This document shows, piece by piece, positions 52,263 through 60,521 of a stretch of DNA of 64,000 nucleotides. Each line of letters starts with the position of its first letter. The first letter of the stretch is position 1. Where the stretch lies: positions 8,988-72,987 of the forward strand of contig JAFVXK010000014.1 in the NCBI GenBank assembly GCA_017501175.1. Reading direction: 5' to 3'. The notes beneath the pieces are model-generated. The model was not told where the DNA came from, made no database searches, and worked only from the letters and a program-made list of their open reading frames with translations. Both the position numbers and the translations under genes were made by a program. This DNA comes from Clostridia bacterium (lineage in GTDB: Bacteria > Bacillota_A > Clostridia > Oscillospirales > CAG-272).

Positions 52263-52298
52263 GTTTTCGTAAAGAAAATAACAGCTTAAAGGAGCTTT

Positions 52299-52976
52299 AT
52301 GCTTAAAATAATTGAAATAAATCCCGACTTTGCGGTTGTGGAAAAGCCTGTAGGTATGCCATCGCAGTCCGATCCGACGGGAGACTCCGACGCGCTTAGC
52401 GAGTGTGCAAGGCAGCTTTCGGAAAGAGGCGAGCGTGGTGAGGTATATCTCGTCCACAGACTTGACAGGGTCGTTGGCGGCCTTATGGTTTTCGCGCGTA
52501 ACAAGAAGTCTGCCGCGGCGCTCTCCGAGCTCTTTTCCTCGCGCGGAGCGGAGAAGTGCTACCTTGCCGTCACAGAGGGCGTTGCCGAGGGCGGTGAGCT
52601 TTGCGACCTTCTCTATAAGGACGCGGCAAAGGGAAAGGCTTTCGTCGTCGACAGAATGCGTAAGGGCGTCAAGGAGGCGCGGCTCACATACCGACAGATT
52701 TCACTTAAAGAAACCGAGAGGGGAGCAAGAACGCTTGTAGAGGTCAAGCTCCTCACGGGAAGATATCACCAAATTCGCGTCCAGCTTGCCTCGCGAGGAC
52801 TTTCGCTTGTAGGTGACGGTAAATACGGCTCGTGCGACAAGGGGAGCGCTACTCCCGCGCTTTATTCCTACCGCATAGCATTTGAGCTGTTCGGCAGAGC
52901 CTACGAGTTTTCGAGCCTTCCCGACACTAAGAGCTACCCTTGGTCGCTCTTTGACGTAAAGGAGATTTTAAAATGA
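52299..52976 (+). CDS. RluA-family pseudouridine synthase, no S4 domain
   Basis: A 225-aa enzyme consisting of the catalytic domain only: VHRLDRVVGGLMVFARN (catalytic Asp), LLTGRYHQIRVQLASRG, LVGDGKYGS and ALYSYRIAF. Small RluA-type enzymes modify tRNA or rRNA; the target is unknown. The stop overlaps the next start (ATGA), linking it to an alanyl-tRNA editing protein. Confidence 0.9.
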   Translation: MLKIIEINPDFAVVEKPVGMPSQSDPTGDSDALSECARQLSERGERGEVYLVHRLDRVVGGLMVFARNKKSAAALSELFSSRGAEKCYLAVTEGVAEGGELCDLLYKDAAKGKAFVVDRMRKGVKEARLTYRQISLKETERGARTLVEVKLLTGRYHQIRVQLASRGLSLVGDGKYGSCDKGSATPALYSYRIAFELFGRAYEFSSLPDTKSYPWSLFDVKEILK

Positions 52977-54121
52977 CGGAAAAGCTATATTACATCGATG
53001 CATACATAAAGGAGTTCTCCGCTACGGTTCTGTCCTGCGAGGCGACTTCTCTGGGGTTCGAAATTTTGCTTGACAAGACAGCCTTTTTCCCCGAGGAAGG
53101 CGGGCAGTATGCAGACCGCGGATACATAGGAGAGGCGCGCGTTTCGGACGCTCGTGAAACAGACGGTCTTATATATCACCTCGCCGACGCTCCGATAGAG
53201 GTTGGAAGGACCGTTTTGTGTAGGCTGGATTTTGAGGAGCGCTACGAGAAAATGCAATGCCACACCGCAGAGCATATTCTCTCGGGAATTATCAATAAAA
53301 GGCACGGACTTGATAACGTAGGCTTCCATCTCGGAGAAAATTACGTCACTATGGACCTGTCGGGCGTTCTTACGCGCGAGGAGCTTGACGAAATAGAAAG
53401 AGAAGCAAACGAGGCTGTGTTTGCCAACGTCGAGGTTACGGCATACTTTCCGAGCTCCGAGGAGCTTCCTCGCTTGAATTATCGCGCCAAGCTTGATATA
53501 AGCGAGAATGTGCGGATAGTTAATATTGGAGAATACGATGCCTGCGCTTGCTGTGCGCCTCACGTTGCAAGGACGGGCGAGTGCGGTCTTATAAAAATAC
53601 TGGATTTTGAAAAGCTTCGGGGTGGCTTGCGTCTCTTTATCACCGCAGGAAGAAGGGCGCTTATTGGCTATCGTGAGCTGTTTTCCTCCGCAACCGAGAT
53701 ATCGCGCCTACTGTCCGTCCCCAAAACCGAGATAGCTGACGGAGTGCGTAAGCTTTTATCCGACCTTGAAGCCGAGCGCTCTGCGTTTAAAAATTATAGG
53801 CTTTCGCTCGTTCGTGAGCGTGCCGCAGAGCTTGAAGAATGCGATGGAAATGCCGTCGTCACACTCGACGGAGCATCAACGGAAGAGCTTCGCATATTCG
53901 CCTCAGAGGCGGTATCGCGCGTCAGCGGAATGCTCGTTGCTCTGTCGCCTGACGGCGCATCGGTTAGGTACGCCATAGCCTCGAATACACTCGATACAAG
54001 ACCCGTTATAAAGGAAGCCAACAAAGCTCTTTCGGGAAGAGGCGGCGGAAGCGCCTCTTTGGTACAGGGGTCGTTTGGTGCGGATACCGAACAAATCAAG
54101 GCATATTTTGCTGACAAATAA
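52973..54121 (+). CDS. AlaX-like alanyl-tRNA editing protein
   Basis: A 382-aa protein related to the editing and C-terminal domains of AlaRS. FPEEGGQYADRGYI is the family opening. The zinc-binding motif is CHTAEHILSGII (HxxxH), completed by CCAPHVARTGE. A C-terminal DHHA1-type domain ends with KALSGRGGGSASLVQGSF. It should hydrolyse mischarged Ser- or Gly-tRNA-Ala in trans. It starts inside the pseudouridine synthase stop with AAGGAG upstream. Confidence 0.92.
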   Translation: MTEKLYYIDAYIKEFSATVLSCEATSLGFEILLDKTAFFPEEGGQYADRGYIGEARVSDARETDGLIYHLADAPIEVGRTVLCRLDFEERYEKMQCHTAEHILSGIINKRHGLDNVGFHLGENYVTMDLSGVLTREELDEIEREANEAVFANVEVTAYFPSSEELPRLNYRAKLDISENVRIVNIGEYDACACCAPHVARTGECGLIKILDFEKLRGGLRLFITAGRRALIGYRELFSSATEISRLLSVPKTEIADGVRKLLSDLEAERSAFKNYRLSLVRERAAELEECDGNAVVTLDGASTEELRIFASEAVSRVSGMLVALSPDGASVRYAIASNTLDTRPVIKEANKALSGRGGGSASLVQGSFGADTEQIKAYFADK

Positions 54122-54123
54122 AA

Positions 54124-54147
54124 AGTGAAGAGGAAAACCTCTTCACT
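54124..54147. terminator. Bidirectional terminator
   Basis: AGTGAAGAGG and CCTCTTCACT with an AAAA loop, between the convergent alaX-like and dCMP deaminase genes. Confidence 0.82.
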
Positions 54148-54152
54148 ATTGC

Positions 54153-54650
54153 TTATTCATCTACCTTTAGATTAAGGACGAGATTTGCCCTCTTTGGCTT
54201 CAGTTGAGTGAGCTTTACTCCCGCAGCATCAAGCATTCTGCGCGAGGCTATCGTTGAGGGGGTGTTCTTATACTTGTCGGAAAGGTAAACAACCTCGGAA
54301 ACGCCTGCCTGAATTATTGCCTTTGCGCACTCGTTGCAGGGGAAAAGACCGACGTAGAGCGTCGAGCCTGCAAGGCTTTTGCCGCGCGAATTAAGTATCG
54401 CGTTTAGCTCTGCGTGAACGACGAACTGATATTTCGTGTCGCCCTTGGCTTCATCTCTGTTCCAGGGGAAGTCGTCGTCAGAGCAACCGTGAGGGAAGCC
54501 GTTGTAGCCTGTGGAAAGTATTCTGTTCTGCTCGTCAACGATGCAAGCGCCGACCTGAGTGTTCGGGTCCTTCGAGCGTTCTGCCGCCAGAAGAGCGACC
54601 CCCATAAAATATTCTTCCCAGCTTATGTAGTCCTGTCTTTTATCCGACAT
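54153..54650 (-). CDS. comEB: dCMP deaminase
   Basis: A 165-aa zinc enzyme of the cytidine/deoxycytidylate deaminase family, making dUMP for thymidylate synthesis. It begins SWEEYFMGVALLAAERSKDPNTQ, seen here in parts, with the catalytic HAELNAI (His-Glu), the zinc cysteines in LFPCNECAKAII, and GYNGFPHGCSD. Named ComEB in Bacillus, where it sits in a competence operon, not the case here. It has its own TTGACA promoter. Confidence 0.95.
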   Translation of the reverse strand: MSDKRQDYISWEEYFMGVALLAAERSKDPNTQVGACIVDEQNRILSTGYNGFPHGCSDDDFPWNRDEAKGDTKYQFVVHAELNAILNSRGKSLAGSTLYVGLFPCNECAKAIIQAGVSEVVYLSDKYKNTPSTIASRRMLDAAGVKLTQLKPKRANLVLNLKVDE

Positions 54651-54694
54651 ATCGACTCTCCGTTCTGCCCGAGGGCAATTTGTTCTTACCTGTT

Positions 54695-54723
54695 ATTCTA
54701 GCATAAACGGGGCGGTATGTCAA
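54695..54723 (-). promoter_or_regulatory. Promoter of dCMP deaminase
   Basis: TTGACA, a 17-bp spacer and TAGAAT on the reverse strand. Confidence 0.8.
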
Positions 54724-54750
54724 CAATATCTGCCAAAAAGGAGCGAAAAA

Positions 54751-55641
54751 ATGAATAATGAATACGAAAACTGCCTCCTTTGCGGCAGAGCGTGCGGAAA
54801 AAACAGAAGAGAAGGCGAGCTTGGCTACTGCAAAATGTTGGCAGTGCCCACCGTTGCGAGAGCCGCCCTTCACGCGTGGGAAGAGCCCTGCATTTCGGGC
54901 ACTCGCGGCTCGGGAACTGTATTTTTCACGGGTTGCTCTCTCGGCTGTATTTTCTGTCAGAACAGGGAAATCTCGGGCGGCAAGGTCGGGCGCACTGTGA
55001 GTGACGAGCGCCTTTCCGAAATTATGCTTGAGCTTCAAGCCTCGGGCGCGCACAATATCAATTTCGTCACCCCGACGCACTTTGCACCGAGCGTCGTATC
55101 TTCGGTAAAGCTTGCACGCGAGCGAGGTATGTCGCTCCCGATAGTTTATAATACCTCCTCCTACGATAGCAAAATCGCTCTTCGTATGCTTGAGGGGACG
55201 GTTGACGTCTATCTTGCTGACTATAAATATCACCTGCCGAAAACCGCAGGGGTGCTCTCAAATGCCGAAAATTACCCCGAAATCGCAAGAGCCGCCATAG
55301 CAGAGATGGTAAGGCAGAAGCCAACACCCGTGATAGAGGACGGCATTATGCGCTCGGGCGTTATAGTAAGGCTTCTGCTTCTTCCCGGTAAGGTTGCCGA
55401 GGCAAAGCTCGCCGTCAAATATCTTCACGATACCTACGGTGACGCGGTGTATTTAAGCCTTATGAGCCAATACACCCCGATGCCTGATATGCCGCGTCCT
55501 CTTGACCGCACCGTCACACGCGCCGAGTATTCAGAGCTCGTTGATTACGCGATAGAGAAGGGAATTACGCGCGCCTTCGTGCAGGACGGAAAAGCCGCCT
55601 CGGAGAGCTTTATTCCCGCCTTTGATTTAACCGGCGTTTGA
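54751..55641 (+). CDS. Radical SAM protein, PflX/COG1313-like
   Basis: A 296-aa protein with the radical SAM motif TGCSLGCIFCQN (Cys-X3-Cys-X2-Cys) near residue 70, and an N-terminal extra Cys set (CLLCGRACGKNRREGELGYC) that may hold another cluster or zinc. It resembles the pyruvate-formate-lyase-activase-related COG1313 group, whose substrate is unknown. Later features are NFVTPTHFAPSV, VYNTSSYDS and RLLLLPGKVAEAK. AAGGAG precedes the ATG. Single gene. Confidence 0.88.
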   Translation: MNNEYENCLLCGRACGKNRREGELGYCKMLAVPTVARAALHAWEEPCISGTRGSGTVFFTGCSLGCIFCQNREISGGKVGRTVSDERLSEIMLELQASGAHNINFVTPTHFAPSVVSSVKLARERGMSLPIVYNTSSYDSKIALRMLEGTVDVYLADYKYHLPKTAGVLSNAENYPEIARAAIAEMVRQKPTPVIEDGIMRSGVIVRLLLLPGKVAEAKLAVKYLHDTYGDAVYLSLMSQYTPMPDMPRPLDRTVTRAEYSELVDYAIEKGITRAFVQDGKAASESFIPAFDLTGV

Positions 55642-55656
55642 AAAACTTAAAAAATG

Positions 55657-55681
55657 GGGTGTCCCGTCGGGACACCCTTTT
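55657..55681. terminator. Bidirectional terminator
   Basis: GGGTGTCCC and GGGACACCC around a 3-nt loop with T-runs on both strands. Confidence 0.88.
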
Positions 55682-55686
55682 CTAAA

Positions 55687-56298
55687 TTATTCCTTGTTCA
55701 ATACCTTCTTACACCAAGTACGTTTGTTGCATTTCGGGCACCTTAAGAAACGCGTTGTTCCCATGTGCATTGCATTAAGCGCTTGCGTATAGGTCGGCAC
55801 GATTTCGTGACCGCAATTTTTGCACTTGTAAGCGCCAACGCTGACTTCAAGCTTTAACGCATAGAAGCAGGGTATCAAAAATACAACGCAGAGAGCAAGT
55901 ATTGTGACAAGCTGCCACGGTCCTTCGGGTACAAAATACGCGGTAACGAAAAGACCTGCGAGCAAGCCTACTATGCTTACTGTCATAATCGCCCACATTG
56001 ACGCCCAAATCGTTTTGTTTTTCTTTTCTAATTCTTTTGCCATATCTAAAATAAGCTGTTCGTTTTTCTGAGTATTGTTTTCCATAATGATTTTCTCCCC
56101 TATTAGTAATTCATTTACACTTATGCCAAGAATATCACAAAGCTCGAGCATTATTGACGTGTCGGGCATAGCGCGTCCGCGCTCCCATTTCGACACGGCT
56201 CTGTCGGTGATGTTCAGACGCTCGGAAAGCTGTAGTTGTGTCAGTCCTACGCTTTTTCTGCGCTCTGAGATGAACCTGCCGATTTTAATTTGGTCCAT
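55687..56298 (-). CDS. XRE-type regulator with membrane helices and zinc ribbon
   Basis: A 203-aa protein. Residues 1-66 are a Cro/CI helix-turn-helix (FISERRKSVGLTQLQLSERL, DRAVSKWERGRAMPD). A linker and two membrane helices follow at residues about 98-145. The C-terminus has a zinc ribbon (YKCKNCGHEIVPTY...LRCPKCNKRTWC). DNA binding tethered to the membrane is implied. Its upstream region carries repeated GAAATCAAC and GGTTGA sequences that may be its own operator. Confidence 0.85.
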   Translation of the reverse strand: MDQIKIGRFISERRKSVGLTQLQLSERLNITDRAVSKWERGRAMPDTSIMLELCDILGISVNELLIGEKIIMENNTQKNEQLILDMAKELEKKNKTIWASMWAIMTVSIVGLLAGLFVTAYFVPEGPWQLVTILALCVVFLIPCFYALKLEVSVGAYKCKNCGHEIVPTYTQALNAMHMGTTRFLRCPKCNKRTWCKKVLNKE

Positions 56299-56319
56299 AA
56301 TTCGTCCTCCTTCGCTTAC

Positions 56320-56348
56320 ATTATATAGCCTTTTTCGCTCGAAATCAA
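56320..56348 (-). promoter_or_regulatory. Promoter of the XRE regulator
   Basis: TTGATT, a 17-bp spacer and TATAAT on the reverse strand; the -35 overlaps the GAAATCAAC repeat. Confidence 0.72.
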
Positions 56349-56380
56349 CATACCGTCGGTTGAGTAGGGAGAAATCAACC
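56341..56380. promoter_or_regulatory. Candidate XRE operator
   Basis: GAAATCAAC occurs twice (56341-56349, 56371-56379), 30 bp apart, with GGTTGA at 56358-56363 making an inverted pair with the second copy. It overlaps the -35 of the XRE gene. Confidence 0.4.
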
Positions 56381-56471
56381 GCGAGTAGAAGTAAAAAAGC
56401 CTTGACGCTTTTATTGTAGCATAAGTAAACACTAAAGTAAACAGATGCTCCAAAAACGTAAATCTTTTTTG

Positions 56472-56500
56472 TTGACTTTAATGAGAATATATGCTAATAT
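56472..56500 (+). promoter_or_regulatory. Promoter of the NhaC gene
   Basis: TTGACT, a 17-bp spacer and TAATAT. Confidence 0.72.
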
Positions 56501-56527
56501 AGTTACGTTGAAATTAAAGGAGTTAAT

Positions 56528-57874
56528 ATGGATACAAAAGAGCTAAAAATTAACAAGGGAAACGCTATGGCGCTTTTGCCCATTGGTGTTTTTCTCGTTA
56601 TCTATATTGGATTTGGAATAGTATTCGGCAATTTCTATAAAACGAGCGTCGTCGTCGCCTTTCTCGCGTCGATACTCGTAGCTTGCCTTCAGCATAAGGG
56701 CACGAGCTTTGATGAAAAGCTAACTATTATGGCAAACGGGCTTTCGGATAAGAATATCGTTACGATGATACTTATATTTCTTGCATCGGGTATCTTTGCG
56801 GGCGTTCTTGGCAGGGACAGCGCGGCAAGCGTTGCAGACCTGCTCCTCAGCTTTATTCCTGCAAGGTTTTCTGCGCTTGTTCTCTTTATCGTTTCCTGCT
56901 TCGTTTCCACCGCTATGGGAACGTCCTGCGGTACTATTGCGGTTATAGGACCTATCGCCTGCTCGCTTTCTGGAAGCACGGGCGTGAGCCTTGCACTCTG
57001 TATGGGCTCGGTTGTCGGCGGCGCAATGTTTGGTGACAACCTTTCCTTTATATCGGATACCACCATTGCCGCGACCACGACGCAGGGGTGTAAAATGAAG
57101 GATAAGTTTAGGGAGAACTTCTTTATCGCACTTCCTGCGGCAATTGTTACCGTTGTTATTCTTCTTGCGTTTGCGCTCACTTCTTCCGACGTGGCGGAAT
57201 ATACACCCTCGACACCTAATTTATGGCTTCTTATTCCTTACGTGCTCGTTCTTTTCGGGGGTATAATCGGCATAAACGTCTTTGTCGTGCTTCTTCTCGG
57301 AATAGGAACAGCCTGCCTTGTTAAGCTGTGTCTTGGCGTGGAGCTCGTCGAAATCGTGTCTTCAATGGGCTCGGGAGCTTCGGGAATGTTCGAGGTTATT
57401 CTGGTTACGCTTCTTGTTACTATGCTCAGCGGTATTGTCAGGCACTTTGGCGGATTTGATGCCCTGCTTTACTTTGTGAAGCGTACGTTTAAGGGAAGGG
57501 TCGGCGGTCAGCTCGGTGTCGGAGCACTCGTTGCGGCAATGGACGTCGCTACTGCCAATAACACCGTCGCAATAGTTATGGCAGCCCCGATTGCTAAAAA
57601 CATCAGCGAGGAGTATGGCATAACCAATACGAAAACCGCCTCTATCCTTGACATCTTCGGAAGCGTGGTACAGGGAATACTCCCCTACGGCGCGCAGATG
57701 ATATATGCAGTGTCGGCAATTGCCGTCGCGTATGCAGGCGGAGTAATTTCCGATACCGTTTCTGCCGTAGAAATTATCCCCTATCTATTCTACCCATTCC
57801 TTCTCGCTATAAGCGCGGTAGTCTCTGCGTTTTTGCCCTCGTTTTCCATCGGAAAGAAAAGAAGCGCGGAGTAA
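56528..57874 (+). CDS. NhaC-family Na+/H+ antiporter
   Basis: A 448-aa protein with about 11-12 membrane helices. The family signatures are STAMGTSCGTIAVIGPIAC, VVGGAMFGDNLSFISDTTIA and, near the C-terminus, ANNTVAIVMAAPIAKNI. It exports sodium or, in some members, exchanges organic substrates. AAGGAG precedes the ATG. In a genome with Rnf, it would contribute to sodium balance. Confidence 0.9.
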   Translation: MDTKELKINKGNAMALLPIGVFLVIYIGFGIVFGNFYKTSVVVAFLASILVACLQHKGTSFDEKLTIMANGLSDKNIVTMILIFLASGIFAGVLGRDSAASVADLLLSFIPARFSALVLFIVSCFVSTAMGTSCGTIAVIGPIACSLSGSTGVSLALCMGSVVGGAMFGDNLSFISDTTIAATTTQGCKMKDKFRENFFIALPAAIVTVVILLAFALTSSDVAEYTPSTPNLWLLIPYVLVLFGGIIGINVFVVLLLGIGTACLVKLCLGVELVEIVSSMGSGASGMFEVILVTLLVTMLSGIVRHFGGFDALLYFVKRTFKGRVGGQLGVGALVAAMDVATANNTVAIVMAAPIAKNISEEYGITNTKTASILDIFGSVVQGILPYGAQMIYAVSAIAVAYAGGVISDTVSAVEIIPYLFYPFLLAISAVVSAFLPSFSIGKKRSAE

Positions 57875-57893
57875 TTCTAAAAAGTAAAAATAT

Positions 57894-57931
57894 AGCCCAA
57901 AGAACCGTTATGGCTCTGTGGGCTTTTTTTA
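57894..57931 (+). terminator. Terminator of the NhaC gene
   Basis: AGCCCA pairs with TGGGCT with further inner pairing (AGA/TCT, CC/GG), followed by seven T. Confidence 0.82.
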
Positions 57932-58378
57932 TTTTTTTGCGTCCTTTTTCATTTCGAGATAGGGAAGCACCGAAAATCCGCATTTCTTGTAGAGCTTAAC
58001 CGCGCCCTCGTTTTCTTCCTCTGCCTCAAGGCGAAGAACAGAGGCAGAATATTTATCCGAGATAAACTCCAAAAAACTCCTGCCAATGCCAAGCCCACGG
58101 TGCTCGTCCTTAATATACAAATCTTCAATCCATACGCACGGCCTTCCAAACTCGGTTGAAAAGCTCTTTGCCACCATAGCGTAGCCCATAATGCCGCACT
58201 CACCCTCAAACACGTATCCCTCAAGATAAGGATTGTCGGCAGTGCAGGCGTCTATGTCGTTTGAAAAAATCTCCTCCGAGCCGTTGCTGAGCACGGCGGG
58301 AGAGGCGTAGAATATGCGCATCATTTCAAGAACCGATGCCTTGTCATCCGCAGTCATAGCTCTTATTTTGCTTTCCAT
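57929..58378 (-). CDS. GNAT-family N-acetyltransferase
   Basis: A 149-aa protein. It has the acetyl-CoA motif IEDLYIKDEHRGLGIGRSFL (R-G-x-G-I-G) and the later LRLEAEEENEGAVKLYKKCG, the usual GNAT end. The substrate is unknown. ATG at 58378 has GGAG upstream; the longer frame to 58429 begins before it without a ribosome site. Confidence 0.88.
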   Translation of the reverse strand: MESKIRAMTADDKASVLEMMRIFYASPAVLSNGSEEIFSNDIDACTADNPYLEGYVFEGECGIMGYAMVAKSFSTEFGRPCVWIEDLYIKDEHRGLGIGRSFLEFISDKYSASVLRLEAEEENEGAVKLYKKCGFSVLPYLEMKKDAKK

Positions 58379-58439
58379 ATTTGATTCTCCGATTTTAAAA
58401 TTGCCATCTGGATTTCGTGAATCTGCCACGAGTGACTAT

Positions 58440-58468
58440 ATTATAGCATAAGATAGTGAAAAAGTAAA
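58440..58468 (-). promoter_or_regulatory. Promoter of the GNAT gene
   Basis: TTTACT, a 17-bp spacer and TATAAT on the reverse strand. Confidence 0.62.
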
Positions 58469-58499
58469 TAGCAGAGCAGGATTCTCTCCGAAAGGAAAA

Positions 58500-58525
58500 G
58501 CAGCACTCATTTTGTTGAGTGCTGC
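58500..58525 (-). terminator. Terminator of the esterase-transporter operon
   Basis: GCAGCACTCA and TGAGTGCTGC with a 6-nt loop; on the reverse strand followed by TTTTCCTTT. Confidence 0.8.
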
Positions 58526-58581
58526 CTCGAGTGCCAATTACATTCAGAAACGGCATCTTTTTCGTTTGATATAGATTACCG

Positions 58582-59433
58582 CTAAAAATTCATAAGCATT
58601 ATAGATACAACGCCGAGTATATAAGCAACCATCTGACGCCTTGTCGGCTTCTCGTGAAATACCAAAAAGCCGAGGAGTGCAGAGAGGAGCATTGCACAAA
58701 CCGAGTGCGCAGGGTAGTGAAAGCTTCCGTCAGAAACTCTTCCCGCATAAGTATTGATTACAAGATACAATCCGAGAGATACGCCTGCCCCAATAGCCGC
58801 AGGGATAACCTTTTTAGCGGGGTAGCACTCTTGCTTTCCTCCGAAAAATGTCATTGCGAGGTATATAAGAGCGCAAAGAACGGCGCTTATGAGATAACTC
58901 GCGCTGACGAACGAAAAAATATTTTCGTTGACGCAAGCCTTTCCGAAAAGCTTTTGCACGGACAGGCTGCAGGCGTTTGAAAGCAGGGCGAGAATTATAA
59001 GAAGTCTGTATCCGCGTTTGCTTTCCGCCCCTTGCTTTAGTGTAAAAACAAAAGACAGGCAGGTCAAAAGTATTCCAATCGTGCGCATAGGTGAGGGTAC
59101 GTCGCCAAACATCAGAAAGGAAACTGCTATTGGAATGACCATACCGAAGTTTGCGAACATCACCGCAACCGAAACGTTTCCTCTTGAAAGCGCCGAGATG
59201 TATATTATTTGAAAACCGACATTGCAAAGTGCATAAAAAGAAGCATATACCCACACGGCAGCCGATGCCTTATCAAGATACGGGCAAAAGAGAAGCGCTG
59301 CAGAGAAAAACATTAGCATACTGAAAAATATTTTGCTCTTTAGAGCGCTTCCGGATTTTTTAGCAACCGAGCCCTGACAGGTTACTTTTGCTACCGAAAG
59401 TGTGGAGGTCAGTAAAGCAAGTAAATATTTCAT
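58582..59433 (-). CDS. DMT/EamA-family transporter
   Basis: A 283-aa membrane protein with about ten helices in two related halves (FSMLMFFSAALLFCPYL... ; MVIPIAVSFLMFGDVPSP; second half ending AMLLSALLGFLVFHEKPTRR). The drug/metabolite superfamily carries many small compounds; the substrate is unknown. It begins 5 nt after the stop of the CE7 esterase gene, so a sugar or acetylated oligosaccharide link is possible. Confidence 0.82.
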   Translation of the reverse strand: MKYLLALLTSTLSVAKVTCQGSVAKKSGSALKSKIFFSMLMFFSAALLFCPYLDKASAAVWVYASFYALCNVGFQIIYISALSRGNVSVAVMFANFGMVIPIAVSFLMFGDVPSPMRTIGILLTCLSFVFTLKQGAESKRGYRLLIILALLSNACSLSVQKLFGKACVNENIFSFVSASYLISAVLCALIYLAMTFFGGKQECYPAKKVIPAAIGAGVSLGLYLVINTYAGRVSDGSFHYPAHSVCAMLLSALLGFLVFHEKPTRRQMVAYILGVVSIMLMNF

Positions 59434-59438
59434 TTTCC

Positions 59439-60386
59439 TTATAGCGCCGCAAACTCTCCGAGAAGCTTGTATCTATATTCGCTTGATATCGTATGAGGTG
59501 TGAACGGACCGAAGACAATATTTTTTTCAGATTCGGTATGTGCATAGAGGGAATAAACGAAGGCGGGAAGACAGGTGGGGTCGGCAAGTCCGAGGAAAAA
59601 CTCGGTTGGAATTTTAAGCAAGGATACCATGTTGTTAACGTCAAAATAGCTTAACGTTTTTAAAACCGTGTCGGTTTTTTCGGGATGATCCTTAAGATAT
59701 GCATTTACAGCACCGAAAACGCCAGAAGCATTCTCTACTCGCTTTTCAAGGCAGGAGTAGCTTGGTACGGAGGGGTATGCTTTTTTAACCTTACCCGAAA
59801 GTGCCGATGCAACGATAGTGAGCGCGCCGCCCTGAGACTGTCCGTGCGCCACGATTCTTTCTGCATCAACCTCCGGAAGCATTGCGATAACGTCGATTGC
59901 GCGAACGGCGTCAAGGTAGATGTTTCTCATATAGAAATTTTCTTTGTCAAGAAGTCCGTGCGACATAATTGCGTTGCCGCGGTTGTAATCGTCAAGCACG
60001 TCATATTGTGCGCGGTCGTATGTTTTTCCGCCTTGCGAACGGTTATCAATACTGAATGTACAAACGCCTGTTGCCACGTATGCGGGAAAGATTCCGAACG
60101 CTCCGCCGCCACCGTGATATATAGCGGCACAGGGGATTTTTTTGCCGCTGTACGTGCAGGGAACCGAGAGGTATCCCGTAACAGTGGTATCGTCGTGCGT
60201 ATTATATTTAATTTCGTAAACCTTGAAGGTTTTGTACGGCAGGTCAAGCTCGCGCCTTTCGATTTTGATAGGAATTCTTCTGATCTTAGCTACCTGCTCC
60301 TGCCAGAATTTTTCAAAATCAGCTTCCTTCGTTTGAGGTATAATTTGCTTTTTCAGTAATTCTTCTTTGCGTTCAATATATGTCAT
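59439..60386 (-). CDS. CE7 acetyl esterase (acetylxylan esterase family)
   Basis: A 315-aa alpha/beta hydrolase of the AXE1/CE7 family, which removes acetyl groups from xylo-oligosaccharides and cephalosporin C. The family motifs are FSIDNRSQGGKT (R-G-Q-x-x variant) and VAHGQSQGGALTI (nucleophile Ser). GLADPTCLP holds the catalytic Asp and FTPHTIS the likely His. No signal peptide, as usual for CE7. ATG at 60386 has GGAGGG upstream. First in an operon with a DMT transporter, divergent from an AraC regulator. Confidence 0.88.
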   Translation of the reverse strand: MTYIERKEELLKKQIIPQTKEADFEKFWQEQVAKIRRIPIKIERRELDLPYKTFKVYEIKYNTHDDTTVTGYLSVPCTYSGKKIPCAAIYHGGGGAFGIFPAYVATGVCTFSIDNRSQGGKTYDRAQYDVLDDYNRGNAIMSHGLLDKENFYMRNIYLDAVRAIDVIAMLPEVDAERIVAHGQSQGGALTIVASALSGKVKKAYPSVPSYSCLEKRVENASGVFGAVNAYLKDHPEKTDTVLKTLSYFDVNNMVSLLKIPTEFFLGLADPTCLPAFVYSLYAHTESEKNIVFGPFTPHTISSEYRYKLLGEFAAL

Positions 60387-60410
60387 AACGCCCTCCGATA
60401 TTTTTTCTTT

Positions 60411-60416
60411 ATTATA
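60411..60416 (-). promoter_or_regulatory. -10 element of the CE7 operon
   Basis: TATAAT on the reverse strand 25 nt before the esterase start; no good -35 at the right distance, suggesting activator control as at the first AraC locus. Confidence 0.5.
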
Positions 60417-60439
60417 CCATATCAAACTCGAAAAATGTT

Positions 60440-60466
60440 TGCATTTATTGATTAAATTATTGCAAT
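60440..60466. promoter_or_regulatory. Candidate AraC operator 2
   Basis: GCATTTATTG and AAATTATTGCAATTTG lie between the divergent CE7 and AraC genes. They resemble the TATTGCAATTT and AAATTATTGC repeats of the first AraC locus. Confidence 0.4.
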
Positions 60467-60488
60467 TTGTACGAAGATGCGGTATAAT
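60460..60488 (+). promoter_or_regulatory. Promoter of AraC regulator 2
   Basis: TTGCAA, a 17-bp spacer and TATAAT. Confidence 0.75.
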
Positions 60489-60521
60489 TATCTAAAGAGA
60501 TTATGCGTACGAGGTAATAAA

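Noticed and set aside
52244..52296. Hairpin (AGCTCCTTTA/TAAAGGAGCT) that would mask the ribosome site of the second pseudouridine synthase
   Set aside because: The 5' arm lies within the spacer of the likely promoter (TTGAAA-17-TAAAAT), so it would not be in the transcript.
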